From: UBA5336 sp964412785
GTDB lineage: Bacteria > Pseudomonadota > Alphaproteobacteria > Caulobacterales > Hyphomonadaceae
NCBI GenBank assembly: GCA_964412785.1
Contig: CAYPQD010000007.1
Coordinates: forward strand, 12,860-76,859
Direction of reading: 5' to 3'
Length of the DNA: 64,000 nucleotides
This document shows, in pieces, positions 52,874 through 61,977 of the stretch. The notes beneath the pieces were generated by a model that was not told the origin of the DNA, did no database searches, and was given only the letters and a program-made list of their open reading frames with translations. Position 1 is the first letter of the stretch, and each line of letters begins with the position of its first letter. A program made the translations under genes and the position numbers.

Positions 52874-54517
52874 CTAATGCCGCAGTGCCGCGGTAACGTC
52901 CTGCCCGGCGCCGCGGCGCTGGAGCGGGCAGATGAACCACGATCCGTCACCGGCATCGAGCCCGGTCCGCACCGGCTCGCAAAAGGCAGGATCGCCCGCC
53001 AGCGGTTCCAGCCGGGCAATCTTCGCCAGCACGTCCGCCGGCGTGTCATGGCTGAAGGTGACGGCATAGACAGGCCGCTGCGTCGCTTCGATGAAGGCGC
53101 GCAGGCGCGGGCGGTAATTCTCCAGCGCCGGGCGGAAATAGTCCTGCATCGCCACATGGCCGAATACCGCGCTGCCTGGAAACTGCGGGGCGAGGAAGGC
53201 ACTGGGATAATCGCCAGAAAACAGCAGGATCGCCTCCTCGAAGCGCTCCGGCATGGGGATATCGGCGCCGGCATAGGGCGCATCCCAACGCTCCCACGTC
53301 GCCCGGCGCAGCTCGTGCGGCCCGGTCATCGCCAGCAATGCAAGGCCCGCAATCGCCGTCACCCGCCCCGCCCGAACCGTCAGCGCACTCTCGCGCGCCA
53401 GCACCAGCCACAGGATGTAGGCCAGCAGCGGCCCCAGAATCCAGGCGGCCAGAAGGTAGCGCAGCACCGAGAACACCTGCATCCAGGTGAGCATCGCCAC
53501 CAGCATGCCAAGCGAAAGCGCCAGCACCAGTCGCACCGCCGGACTTTTGCCCGCCCGCCCCCTGAACATCGCCCAGCCGAGCAGGCCGAAGCTCGCCAGA
53601 TAGGCCATCAGGAAGCGGACATCATCGGTGTCCTCGCTGCCGATCAGGGTGGCATCGAAGGTAAAGACGAAGGGATAGGCGAGCAGGCCGAGAACCCCGC
53701 CGGGCTTTCGCCGGTCATAGGCGTCATAGTCGGTGGGCCCCAGCGGGCTCTCGAACAGGCCGTTCGCCATCGGGAAGAGCGGGTTGGCAAAGCGCTCCCA
53801 CAGAACCCAGGCATAGGGCCCGGCGAGCAGGAGTGTTGCGGCCCCGCCGGCAAGGGCGCAGGCGAGCGCTGCGCCAAGCCGCTCGCGCCAGTCGGCCGCA
53901 AGCACACCGACGAACACGGCAAAGGCGAGCACATAGGCGAGATTGGTTGCCTTCATTCCGAACGCCGCGCCGAGCAGCAGGCTGGCCGCCGCCAGTCGCC
54001 CGGGACCGGCGAGGCGACCGCCGGGTCCGATCGCCAGCACCAGCGCGGCGAGGAAGGCGCCCGCCCCCCAGGCGTCATTGCGCAGGGACGCGAACAGGTT
54101 GAGGTGCCCCTCCGCGATGAAGCCGGCAAGCGCGACGATCAGACAGGCTGCCATCGAGGCGCGCCCCGCGATCGCCAGCGAGAGGGTGCGGCAAAGCACG
54201 TAGAGAAGCGGCAGGATCAGCGCCTGCGGCACGGCCACCAGCGCGTTGACCGCCGGCCCGGGAAGCCGCTCGATCAGCCAATAGACGAGGATGTTGTAGG
54301 CCGGGTTGATGAAGCTGTGCATGTCCGCTGGCGCAAAGTCCCGATCGATGCGGCCATGCAGCGCGGCCCAGCCATTGTGAATGTGATAGTGCGCAACGTC
54401 ATAGCTCGCATCGCGCGGCAGCACCGCCGAGACCAGCATGAAGGCCAGCACCCAGGCTGCCCACACCCAGAGCGGGACGGCAGGGGGGGGCGCGTCGCGC
54501 GCGGTCAACGAAGTCAT
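52874..54517 (-). CDS. Multi-span membrane protein, GT-C glycosyltransferase-like
   Basis: A 547-residue protein with about ten to twelve membrane spans and a ~120-residue soluble C-terminal domain. The first extracytoplasmic loop, RDASYDVAHYHIHNGWAALHGRID, has the acidic/His pattern of GT-C enzymes that use lipid-phosphate sugars. No exact family name can be assigned. Its start overlaps the LPG-synthase-like gene as ATGA. With the neighbouring polyprenyl-phosphate-type GT2 and flippase-like protein it probably transfers a sugar on the periplasmic side. Donor and acceptor are unknown. Confidence 0.78.
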   Translation of the reverse strand: MTSLTARDAPPPAVPLWVWAAWVLAFMLVSAVLPRDASYDVAHYHIHNGWAALHGRIDRDFAPADMHSFINPAYNILVYWLIERLPGPAVNALVAVPQALILPLLYVLCRTLSLAIAGRASMAACLIVALAGFIAEGHLNLFASLRNDAWGAGAFLAALVLAIGPGGRLAGPGRLAAASLLLGAAFGMKATNLAYVLAFAVFVGVLAADWRERLGAALACALAGGAATLLLAGPYAWVLWERFANPLFPMANGLFESPLGPTDYDAYDRRKPGGVLGLLAYPFVFTFDATLIGSEDTDDVRFLMAYLASFGLLGWAMFRGRAGKSPAVRLVLALSLGMLVAMLTWMQVFSVLRYLLAAWILGPLLAYILWLVLARESALTVRAGRVTAIAGLALLAMTGPHELRRATWERWDAPYAGADIPMPERFEEAILLFSGDYPSAFLAPQFPGSAVFGHVAMQDYFRPALENYRPRLRAFIEATQRPVYAVTFSHDTPADVLAKIARLEPLAGDPAFCEPVRTGLDAGDGSWFICPLQRRGAGQDVTAALRH

Positions 54518-55482
54518 GGCACGGGCTCCTTTCTCAGCGGGGCGGTTGCGTGCGCAACGACGCCCGCGGCGCCGGCAAGGAGGAGGTCGCCTCCGAGCGT
54601 TGCAAGCCGGTAGAGCGCAGCCAGCGCCAGCGCCGCCGGCTCGCCGAGCGCGGGGCCGAGCGCGAGCACGAGCACCGCTTCGCGCACGCCGAGCCCGGCC
54701 GGCGCGCCCGGCGTCACGAAGCCGGCGGCCCAGGCAATCGCGAGCGTGCCGGTCAGCAGCGCCAGCCAGGACGCGGCGCCATCGCCAGGTCCGGGGGCAA
54801 GGCCAAGTGCCCTGAGAAGAATGGCGGCCACACAGGCGCAGCCAAGGAAGAACATGAGATAGAGCCCCAGCACGCCGGCCAGCGCCGGCGCGAACCGCCC
54901 GAACCGCGTCCGCCAGGCCAGCGCGCCGGCAACCAGCAGAGCCATCAACACGGCCACCCCGATGCCGGCGGTCCGGCCGGCCGGAAACCCGCCCACAGCC
55001 GCGCCGGCAAGCTGTGGCGCAGCGAGCAGGCCGACCAGCGCCGCAGACATCACAAGCAGCCCCGCCTCACTGCCGGCGGCCGCCAGCAGGACGCGATCAG
55101 GGATACCGCGCCGCCGCGCCGCCACATGCCGCCCGGCCAGGTGGACCACATTGCCGGGCAGGTATTTGAGCGCCTGGGACAGCGCATGCAGCTTTGCCTG
55201 TCCGGCCGGGGTGCCGCCATGGACCGCGACGAGCCGCGCCCAGGCGAGCGCCAGAAGCAGGCCGAGCGCACCGTAGAGCAGGGCGGCCAACCCGAGTGCG
55301 CCGAACAGCGCCGGCGTCGCCTCCAGCCCGGCGCTCGCCCAGTCAGTCGCCGCCAGGCGCATCGCAAACCAGAGCGTCAGCGCCGCCACCGCCAGCAGCA
55401 CTGTCCAGCGCGCCCAGGCCGTCAGGCCCGGCGACAAGCGACGCGACGGCATCAGTCGCATCGGCAGAGCAGCATCGTCCAC
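54514..55482 (-). CDS. LPG-synthase/AglD-like membrane protein (UPF0104 type)
   Basis: A 322-residue protein with about seven to eight membrane spans. The pair of signatures KYLPGNVVHLAGRH (about residue 102) and TPGAPAGLGVREAVLVLA (about 263) is typical of the lysylphosphatidylglycerol-synthase transmembrane/AglD family. Members without the aminoacyl domain, as here, are often next to dolichol- or polyprenyl-phosphate glycosyltransferases and are thought to help flip or handle lipid-linked sugars. It overlaps the methyltransferase by 31 bases and the GT-C gene by four. Confidence 0.82.
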   Translation of the reverse strand: MDDAALPMRLMPSRRLSPGLTAWARWTVLLAVAALTLWFAMRLAATDWASAGLEATPALFGALGLAALLYGALGLLLALAWARLVAVHGGTPAGQAKLHALSQALKYLPGNVVHLAGRHVAARRRGIPDRVLLAAAGSEAGLLVMSAALVGLLAAPQLAGAAVGGFPAGRTAGIGVAVLMALLVAGALAWRTRFGRFAPALAGVLGLYLMFFLGCACVAAILLRALGLAPGPGDGAASWLALLTGTLAIAWAAGFVTPGAPAGLGVREAVLVLALGPALGEPAALALAALYRLATLGGDLLLAGAAGVVAHATAPLRKEPVP

Positions 55483-56078
55483 GGCAGCGGCCGCGCCCGC
55501 GCCACGATCCGCGCATGCCGGCTGACAAGGCGTTCAAAGCCGCCGGCCGACCAGTGCTGGATATGCCCTGGCGTGTTGCCGAAATCGCCGAGATACCTGC
55601 CGCGCGCCATGTTGAGGACACGCCAGACCGGTTCGCGTGGCACGCTGACCAGCAGCCAGGGACGGGCGAGACCCGTGAGGACCTGCAACGCCCGCTCCGG
55701 GTCGGGAACATGTTCCAGCACCTCGCAGCTGACGATCAGCTCTGCCGCGTGGCGCTCCGGCGAGAGGGTGTAGAGGTCGGCCACGTGGAACCGCGCGGTT
55801 GCGCCGGCCGCCTCGGCATTGGCGCGCGCCTCGGCGACGGCAACTGCTTCCAGGTCGACGCCATGGGCGACCAGCCCGGTCGCTTCCATGCGCAGGCTGA
55901 GATGACCCTCGCCGCAGCCGACCTCGAAGACCTGCTGCGCGCCGCTCTGCGCGACCAGGCGGTCGAAACCTGCCAGGAAGCCACGCATCAGCAGGCGCGC
56001 GACCGGGTTGGTCGTGTTGTACTTGTCATAATGGTTGCCGGCGACGTTGTCGTAGCTGGCGAGGCTGGATTGGGTCAT
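55452..56078 (-). CDS. Class I SAM-dependent methyltransferase
   Basis: A 208-residue methyltransferase. Motif I is VFEVGCGEGHLS (about residue 45), the acidic loop GVDLEAVAVAEARAN follows, and SCEVLEHVPDPERAL is the UbiE-like post-motif region. It opens with YDNVAGNHYDKYNTTNP, common in methyltransferases placed beside glycosyltransferases in glycan clusters. It probably methylates a sugar, lipid or glycan precursor; the target is unknown. Confidence 0.87.
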   Translation of the reverse strand: MTQSSLASYDNVAGNHYDKYNTTNPVARLLMRGFLAGFDRLVAQSGAQQVFEVGCGEGHLSLRMEATGLVAHGVDLEAVAVAEARANAEAAGATARFHVADLYTLSPERHAAELIVSCEVLEHVPDPERALQVLTGLARPWLLVSVPREPVWRVLNMARGRYLGDFGNTPGHIQHWSAGGFERLVSRHARIVARARPLPWTMLLCRCD

Positions 56079-56098
56079 CGCTCGCTCCGTGTCCGGTC

Positions 56099-57154
56099 TC
56101 AGACGGCCTTCGCCGCTTCAGGTGGCGCAGCCGGGACCGCGCGGCTGGCGGGATCAAGCTCGGCGAGTTCGCGGCGCACACGCTCGAACGTGTCGGGCCG
56201 GACCGCCGCTTCGCCCATCGACTGGCGCAGGAGCCTCAGGCGGATGTCCTCCAGCAGCACCCGGTTGGCGGCCTGCAGGTCGCCGATAATGCCGATGGCG
56301 AAGGAGAGGAACGCGGCCATCGCCAGCACCGACAGAAGGATCAGCGACTGCACCTTGCCGCCGCCATCGCCGGCAAGGAACGCCCACAGGAAGCGCGCGC
56401 CGATGACGCCGGCGGCGAGCGCGAACACTGCGCCGACCGCGAAGAAGGTGCGCATCGGCTTGTAGGTCATGTAGGCGCGCAGGATCGTCACCAGAGAGCG
56501 CTGGACATATGACCGGATGCTCCTGACCAGCCGCGAGGGCCGGAGGTCCTCATTGGTGCGCACCGGCACGGAGGTTGTGCGGATGTCCTTGCGGCCCGCC
56601 TGGATGATCGTCTCCAGCGTGTAGGTGTAGTCGTTGAACACGAACAGGCGTTCGGCTGCCGAGCGGTGGATCGCCCGGAAGCCCGACGGCGCGTCGGGAA
56701 TGTCGGTGTTGCTGGCCACCCGGACCGCCAGGCTGCCAAAGCGCTGGAGCCACTTCTTGACGGGGGAGAAATGCGGCGTCTCGTCGATCGGCCGGGCGCC
56801 GATCACGAACTCCGCCTCGCCCGCCACGATCGGGCGGACAAGGTCGGGGATGCACGTGGCGTCGTACTGGTTGTCAGCATCGGTGTTGACGATGGTGTCG
56901 GCGCCGAGCCGCAGGGCTGCCTCGATCCCGGCCATGAAGCCGCGCGCCAGGCCGCGATTGTGGCCCATGGAGACGATGTGGTCGACGCCCTGTTCGCGGG
57001 CGACGCGAACCGTCCCGTCTGTCGAGCCGTCATCGATCACCAGCCATTCGACGACGTCATAGCCCGGCACCGCGCGCGGCAGGGCGCCCAGAGCGATCGC
57101 CAGCGTCTCCTCTTCATTATAGCACGGGATCTGGATGATCAGCTTAAGCGACAC
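56099..57154 (-). CDS. Glycosyltransferase family 2, polyprenyl-phosphate type
   Basis: A 351-residue membrane-bound GT2. The N-terminal GT-A domain has IPCYNEEETLA, DDGSTDGT and the metal-binding NTDADNQYD, with AIHRSAAERLF later, all features of dolichyl/polyprenyl-phosphate mannose or glucose synthases. Two membrane spans (~235-258 and ~272-295) and a soluble C-terminal helix follow. It starts with GTG and is the first gene of a four-gene run on the minus strand. It is likely to make a polyprenyl-phospho-sugar for the GT-C enzyme downstream. Confidence 0.87.
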   Translation of the reverse strand: MSLKLIIQIPCYNEEETLAIALGALPRAVPGYDVVEWLVIDDGSTDGTVRVAREQGVDHIVSMGHNRGLARGFMAGIEAALRLGADTIVNTDADNQYDATCIPDLVRPIVAGEAEFVIGARPIDETPHFSPVKKWLQRFGSLAVRVASNTDIPDAPSGFRAIHRSAAERLFVFNDYTYTLETIIQAGRKDIRTTSVPVRTNEDLRPSRLVRSIRSYVQRSLVTILRAYMTYKPMRTFFAVGAVFALAAGVIGARFLWAFLAGDGGGKVQSLILLSVLAMAAFLSFAIGIIGDLQAANRVLLEDIRLRLLRQSMGEAAVRPDTFERVRRELAELDPASRAVPAAPPEAAKAV

Positions 57155-57254
57155 GGGTTTTCCACCATCATTTATCGGGCACGACTTGTTTCCGACAAGA
57201 TGGCAGAGATCGTTTTAGAAAGGGTTACATATCGCCGGCGACAGGCCCAAGCGC

Positions 57255-58448
57255 TCAGAACGCCCCCTTCAGGTCATCGACGAGGTCGAGCCTCTCCCAG
57301 GAGAAACCGCCATCCGCGTCGGGCTCGCGGCCGAAATGGCCATAGGCGGCGGTGCGCGCATAGATCGGCCGGTTGAGCCGCAGATGGGTGCGGATGCCGC
57401 GCGGTGACAGGTCCATGAGCTCCATCAGCACCTCCTCCAGCCGCGCTTCGTCAACCTCACCCGTATCATGCAGGTTTGCATTGATCGACAGCGGCCGGGC
57501 AATGCCGATCGCATAGGAGAGCTGCAGGGTACAGCGCGCGGCGAGCCCCGCGGCAACCACGTTCTTGGCAAGATAGCGGCTGGCATAGGCGGCCGAGCGG
57601 TCGACCTTGGTCGGGTCCTTGCCGGAAAACGCGCCGCCGCCATGGGGCGCAGCGCCGCCATAGGTGTCGACGATGATCTTGCGGCCCGTCAGGCCGGCAT
57701 CGCCATCGGGCCCGCCAACGACGAACTTGCCCGTGGGATTGACGTAGAAGCGCGCTTCGGGCGGCATCCAGCCCTCTGGCAATACCTCTTCCACGACAGG
57801 GCGAACGATCTCGCGGATTTCTCCGTCGCTGAGACCGTGCGAATGCTGTGTGGAGACCACCACCGCGTCAGTGCGGACCGGGCGGCCATCCTCATAGACC
57901 AGGGTCACCTGGCTCTTGGCATCGGGCTGCAGGCGCGCCTCCGCGCCGGATTTGCGCATCGCGCCCAGAGCCTGCAGGATGCGGTGCGAATAGTATAGCG
58001 GCGCCGGCAGGAAGGCGTCGGTCTCATTGGTGGCATGGCCGAACATGATGCCCTGGTCGCCGGCCCCTTCCTCCCGGTTGGACCCCTCATCGGCATCAAC
58101 GCCCTGGGCGATGTCCGCCGACTGTTCGTGCAGCCAGTTGTCGAACGCCAGGCGCTCCCAGTGGAAGCCGTCCTGCGCATAGCCGATCTCGCGCACCGCA
58201 GCGCGCACCACCGCCTCGACCCGTTCCCTGCTCACCGTTTCCGGCCCGCGGACCTCACCGAGGAGCACGACACGATTGGTGGTCGCTGCCGTCTCGCAGG
58301 CGACGCGCACCCGGGCGGGGTCATACCCTGCCGCGATCGCCTCGCTATAATACAGATCGACGATCTCATCGGAGATGCGGTCGCAGACCTTGTCCGGATG
58401 GCCTTCGGAAACGCTCTCGCTTGTGAACAGGAAAGTCTTTCGATGCAC
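57255..58448 (-). CDS. metK: S-adenosylmethionine synthetase
   Basis: Makes SAM from ATP and methionine; 397 residues. Landmarks are EGHPDKVCD at the N-terminus, GAGDQGIMFG near residue 128, GGPDGDAGLTGRK in the middle and GGGAFSGKDPTKVDRS near residue 263. It starts with GTG, preceded by GCGAGGG. The 87-base gap upstream (58449-58535) was inspected for a SAM-binding riboswitch, but I could not match one. Confidence 0.97.
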   Translation of the reverse strand: MHRKTFLFTSESVSEGHPDKVCDRISDEIVDLYYSEAIAAGYDPARVRVACETAATTNRVVLLGEVRGPETVSRERVEAVVRAAVREIGYAQDGFHWERLAFDNWLHEQSADIAQGVDADEGSNREEGAGDQGIMFGHATNETDAFLPAPLYYSHRILQALGAMRKSGAEARLQPDAKSQVTLVYEDGRPVRTDAVVVSTQHSHGLSDGEIREIVRPVVEEVLPEGWMPPEARFYVNPTGKFVVGGPDGDAGLTGRKIIVDTYGGAAPHGGGAFSGKDPTKVDRSAAYASRYLAKNVVAAGLAARCTLQLSYAIGIARPLSINANLHDTGEVDEARLEEVLMELMDLSPRGIRTHLRLNRPIYARTAAYGHFGREPDADGGFSWERLDLVDDLKGAF

Positions 58449-58535
58449 GGCCCTCGCGCTCCTTCGCGTCTTTGATCGCCCGCCAGGGGGTACCGGCGCA
58501 GGGCCGCCACCGCAAGCACGCCGACTGAGGCGGGC

Positions 58536-58964
58536 TCAGTCCGCCGGCGCCACCGGGGCCTCATCGAGCGCCGATGCGGCGGCCTTGACCGTCTGCAGGA
58601 TGCTCTTGCGCAGACTGGCATTGTCGATCTTCTGGAAGGCGGCGATCAGGTCGAGGGTTTCCGCGTTCATCACCGGCGCGTGCGGCGCATCCTCTCCCTC
58701 GGCGAAGGACTGGCGCTCGCGCTCCAGATACTCTTCCGCGCCATCATAGAAATAGGTGATCGGCACGCTGAGCACGCTCGCCATCTCATAAAGACGGCCG
58801 GCGGAAATGCGGTTGATGCCCTTCTCGTACTTCTGGACCTGCTGGAAGGTCAGGTCGAGAAGGTCGCCCAGTTTCTCCTGGGTGAGCTTCAACTCGCGGC
58901 GGCGCCAGCGCACGCGCTGGCCGACGATCCGGTCAATGTCGCTCGGACTTTTGCTGTCTGACAT
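58536..58964 (-). CDS. XRE-type HTH regulator upstream of metK
   Basis: A 142-residue protein with an N-terminal helix-turn-helix (RRRELKLTQEKLGDLLDLTFQQVQKYEKGINRISAGRLYEMASVL, ~22-66) and a helical C-terminal half. This kind of SinR-like regulator stands between lnt and metK in many alphaproteobacteria. It may regulate metK or itself; the sequence does not show an obvious operator. Confidence 0.9.
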   Translation of the reverse strand: MSDSKSPSDIDRIVGQRVRWRRRELKLTQEKLGDLLDLTFQQVQKYEKGINRISAGRLYEMASVLSVPITYFYDGAEEYLERERQSFAEGEDAPHAPVMNAETLDLIAAFQKIDNASLRKSILQTVKAAASALDEAPVAPAD

Positions 58965-58997
58965 CTTATACTCATCGCAAGAGGATCACCCAGCCAC

Positions 58998-60641
58998 TCA
59001 ACGACGCCATGCAACTAATGCCATAGCAGCGAAAAGCGCAAGACTGATCCAGAAAAACGCACTACCGTAGCGAGAATGCAAGGTCTGTGCCTCGTATTTC
59101 GGAAGCGCTGACCTTACGGCACGAGCATTCCAGCCCGGTAGATCGCCCCCGACCGGGACAGACCGGGCGATTTCCCGGCCCCGGCCATCGGTCACGGCGC
59201 TGGCCCCGCGCGAGGCGACCCGGGCCATGGGCAGGCCGGTCTCGATGGCACGGTAGCGGTTCTGGGCATAATGCTGCGCCGGCCCGATCAGGGCGCCAAA
59301 CCAGGCATCATTGGAAATCACCACCAGCCAGTCGGCGCGCGGTTTCACGGCCCGCGGGATTTCCGGATAGAGCCCCTCATAGCAGATCATCGGGACGAAG
59401 GGGGGCACGCCCTCGGCATAGACAATCGCCGGCCCCGGCCCCGGCTCGAAGCCGGAACGCGCCATGCGCTGCAGCGCCGAGGGCAGGACGCCCGATATCG
59501 CCTCACCGAACGGGATGATGCGCGCCACCGGCAGCTCGCCCACCGGCACCAGCCTGTGCTTGTCATAAAGCGCCACCGGGCCGGAACGGTTGCTGCCCGC
59601 ATTCAGGACGGCCAGCGCGTTGAACCACAAACCGTCGGCGCCGCCATTGCTCTGCCAGCGGCTGGTCCCGACAATCAGGTGCCGCTCGCCAAGATAGACC
59701 GAGATCGCATCCATGGCGTCTGTGGAACTGAGCAGCGCAAACGGCATCGCCCCTTCCGGCCAGATTACCACGTCGCCCGGCGCGCTTTTCACCGTATTCA
59801 ACATGTCGACATAGCGGCGCAACACGTTGGCGCGGTTCTCCGGTTGCCACTTCTCGTGCTGCGGCACGCCTGAGTCCATCAGCACCACATTGGTCCCGCT
59901 CGCCACCGGCGGCACCGACAGGCGCTGGCCGCCCCACGCCCAGGCCAGCGACAGGCCGATCACTGCCGCAAGGGTCGGCGCCAGCCTGAGACCCAGGGCG
60001 CGATCCTCACGCGTGTCGACCAGCGCGGCCGGCGCAGCGCAGGCAAACACGGTAAGAAGGGTCAGCCAATAGACGCCACCGATCGAGGCCAGTTGCGAGA
60101 CGGCACCGCCGGGCAGCCAGCTGGTTCCGGGCAGGTTCCAGGGGAACCCGCCAAACAGGTGCCCGCGCGTCCATTCGGCAAAGGCCAGGAAGGCCGCGAA
60201 GACGAAGACGCGTGACGGCGAGGACGACCAGAACGCCGCCGCCATCGCGGCCGCCGCGCCCCACAGAAGGGCCATCCCGCCCGGCAGCAGGATCAGAGGC
60301 ATCCAAAGGAAGGCCGCATGCTTTTCCGGCTCCACCAGGAACGGCGCCGCGGTCCAGTGCAGGCTGACCAGGAAATACCCGAAGCCGAACGCCCAGCCGC
60401 GGGCGAAGACCGCCCGCCCCCAGCGCCGCTGGCCGCGGGCGCCGTCGATCATCCAGACCAGCCCGGAAAGGCCCAGCATCAGGATGGCGGTGACGTGGAA
60501 AGGCGCAAACGCAAACAGGCAGAACGCGCCGAGAAGCGCGGCAACGCCGATCGCCGGCCACCCGCGCAGGCGCGCAAACGCCTCATGCAGGGGCCCGAGC
60601 GCAGTGATACCGCGGCTGCGCACCGTCAGGACGTTTGTCAT
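58998..60641 (-). CDS. lnt: Apolipoprotein N-acyltransferase
   Basis: Last enzyme of lipoprotein maturation, adding the third acyl chain at the inner membrane; 547 residues. About six N-terminal spans are followed by a nitrilase-type domain. The catalytic triad segments are seen as IWPEGAMPF (Glu), YDKHRLVPVGE (Lys) and ICYEGLYPE (Cys). A final membrane span ends the protein. Its start overlaps the CorC-like gene stop as ATGA. The window also encodes a lipoprotein substrate candidate (18509-19237). Confidence 0.95.
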   Translation of the reverse strand: MTNVLTVRSRGITALGPLHEAFARLRGWPAIGVAALLGAFCLFAFAPFHVTAILMLGLSGLVWMIDGARGQRRWGRAVFARGWAFGFGYFLVSLHWTAAPFLVEPEKHAAFLWMPLILLPGGMALLWGAAAAMAAAFWSSSPSRVFVFAAFLAFAEWTRGHLFGGFPWNLPGTSWLPGGAVSQLASIGGVYWLTLLTVFACAAPAALVDTREDRALGLRLAPTLAAVIGLSLAWAWGGQRLSVPPVASGTNVVLMDSGVPQHEKWQPENRANVLRRYVDMLNTVKSAPGDVVIWPEGAMPFALLSSTDAMDAISVYLGERHLIVGTSRWQSNGGADGLWFNALAVLNAGSNRSGPVALYDKHRLVPVGELPVARIIPFGEAISGVLPSALQRMARSGFEPGPGPAIVYAEGVPPFVPMICYEGLYPEIPRAVKPRADWLVVISNDAWFGALIGPAQHYAQNRYRAIETGLPMARVASRGASAVTDGRGREIARSVPVGGDLPGWNARAVRSALPKYEAQTLHSRYGSAFFWISLALFAAMALVAWRR

Positions 60642-61504
60642 GCTGCCGCTTCAGGCGCCGCTTTCGGGTCGGCAAGGCGCAGGCGAAGGCGCCGGATCCG
60701 ACGCGCATCGGCCTCGATGATCTCGATATCGGCGCCGCTTTGATGGCGCAGCACCTCGCCGCGCGCCGGCACCCGCCCAGCCAGCGCAAAGGCGACCCCG
60801 CCCAGCGTGTCGATCTCGTCCTCGAAATCCGGCAGGGACAGGTCAAGCCCCGTCTCCTCTGCGAAATCGTCAATCTCCATGCGCGCATCCACCTCCCAGA
60901 CATTCCGGCCCCGCTTGACCAGGAGTTGCGCATCCTCGTCGTGTTCGTCCTCAATGTCACCGACGATCTGCTCCACCAGGTCCTCAAGGGAGACCAGCCC
61001 GTCGGTGCCGCCATACTCGTCAACCACCAGCGCCATGTGGATGCGTGTCGACTGCATCTTCACCAGCAGGTCGGCGAGCGGCATGGAGGCCGGGACGAAC
61101 AGGATATTGCGCCGCAGCCTTTCCAGCGGCGCGTCCTCGCGTGCGCCGCCGCGGGCGATCTCGGCGACGACATCCTTGATGTGGACAAAACCCAGCGGGT
61201 CGTCGAGCGTCTCCCGATAGACCGGAAGGCGCGAATGCGCGGCCTCGGCATACAGCGTGATCAGGTCGTTGAACGGGGTGGACACCTCCACCGCGACGAT
61301 CTCCGCCCGCGGGATCATCACGTCGGACACGATTGCAGCAGCGAACTCGTTGACCCGCAGTCGCATCGCCGCCGGCAGGTGCTCCTGGGCACCGTTCAAT
61401 GCCGGCTCCGTCTCGGCAGGCGCTGGTTTCCGGCCAAGCGCCAGCCACCTGCGCAATCGACTGGATGAGGGTGTGTCAGGATCGGAAGCGGAGGATTCGG
61501 TCAT
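60638..61504 (-). CDS. CBS-domain CorC/HlyC-type protein
   Basis: A 288-residue cytoplasmic protein. Two CBS domains (~60-180, with VMIPRAEIVAVEV and VDEYGGTDGLVSLEDLVEQIVGDI) are followed by the CorC_HlyC domain (~195-275). It lacks the membrane DUF21 part of full CNNM-type transporters, as E. coli CorC does. It is linked to magnesium/cobalt efflux in enterobacteria. The order phoH-ybeY-corC-lnt is a widely conserved proteobacterial block. The ATG at 61504 overlaps or abuts ybeY. Confidence 0.92.
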   Translation of the reverse strand: MTESSASDPDTPSSSRLRRWLALGRKPAPAETEPALNGAQEHLPAAMRLRVNEFAAAIVSDVMIPRAEIVAVEVSTPFNDLITLYAEAAHSRLPVYRETLDDPLGFVHIKDVVAEIARGGAREDAPLERLRRNILFVPASMPLADLLVKMQSTRIHMALVVDEYGGTDGLVSLEDLVEQIVGDIEDEHDEDAQLLVKRGRNVWEVDARMEIDDFAEETGLDLSLPDFEDEIDTLGGVAFALAGRVPARGEVLRHQSGADIEIIEADARRIRRLRLRLADPKAAPEAAA

Positions 61505-61509
61505 GGCCG

Positions 61510-61977
61510 TCAGCGAGGTTCCCAAACATATGGGTCAGCGATACCAAGACTTGCAAGCGCCTTTCGCTCCAGCGCCTCCATTTTCTCCGCCTCCTCGTCC
61601 TCCATGTGGTCATGTCCGAGCAGGTGCAGGACACCGTGCACCACCAGGTGGGCGAGATGGTCGGTGAGCGGCCTTGCCATCTGGGCCGCGTCGGCGGCCG
61701 CACGGCCATGGGCAATCACGATGTCGCCAAGAAAGGGCCGGTCAAGCGGGTCGGCGGCAAAGGCGAGCACGTCGGTCGGCGCGTCCTTGCCCCGCCAGCG
61801 CCCGTTCAGCGCCCGGATTTCCGCATCATCGGTCAGCAGCAGGTCGAGCGCGCCGCCATTGCGCACGCCGGCAGCCGCGAGCGCGGCGTCGGCCGCCTGC
61901 TGGCAGAGCCTGTCCGCCCCGGCGAGCGCTGCCCAGTCCGGGCCGTCGATCCGCAGGTTGAGGTCGACAGGCTTCAT
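61510..61977 (-). CDS. ybeY: Endoribonuclease YbeY
   Basis: Zinc-dependent single-strand RNase for 16S rRNA 3' maturation and ribosome quality control; 155 residues. The metal site HGVLHLLGHDH is complete (three His plus Asp), and the preceding RWRGKDAPTDVLAF strand is typical. Its start overlaps the phoH stop as ATGA. Confidence 0.96.
   Translation of the reverse strand: MKPVDLNLRIDGPDWAALAGADRLCQQAADAALAAAGVRNGGALDLLLTDDAEIRALNGRWRGKDAPTDVLAFAADPLDRPFLGDIVIAHGRAAADAAQMARPLTDHLAHLVVHGVLHLLGHDHMEDEEAEKMEALERKALASLGIADPYVWEPR

Noticed and set aside
58449..58535. Possible SAM-responsive riboswitch before metK.
   Set aside because: The gap is only 87 bases and I could not match conserved elements of SAM-II, SAM-V or SAM/SAH classes by eye. 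A covariance search would settle it.
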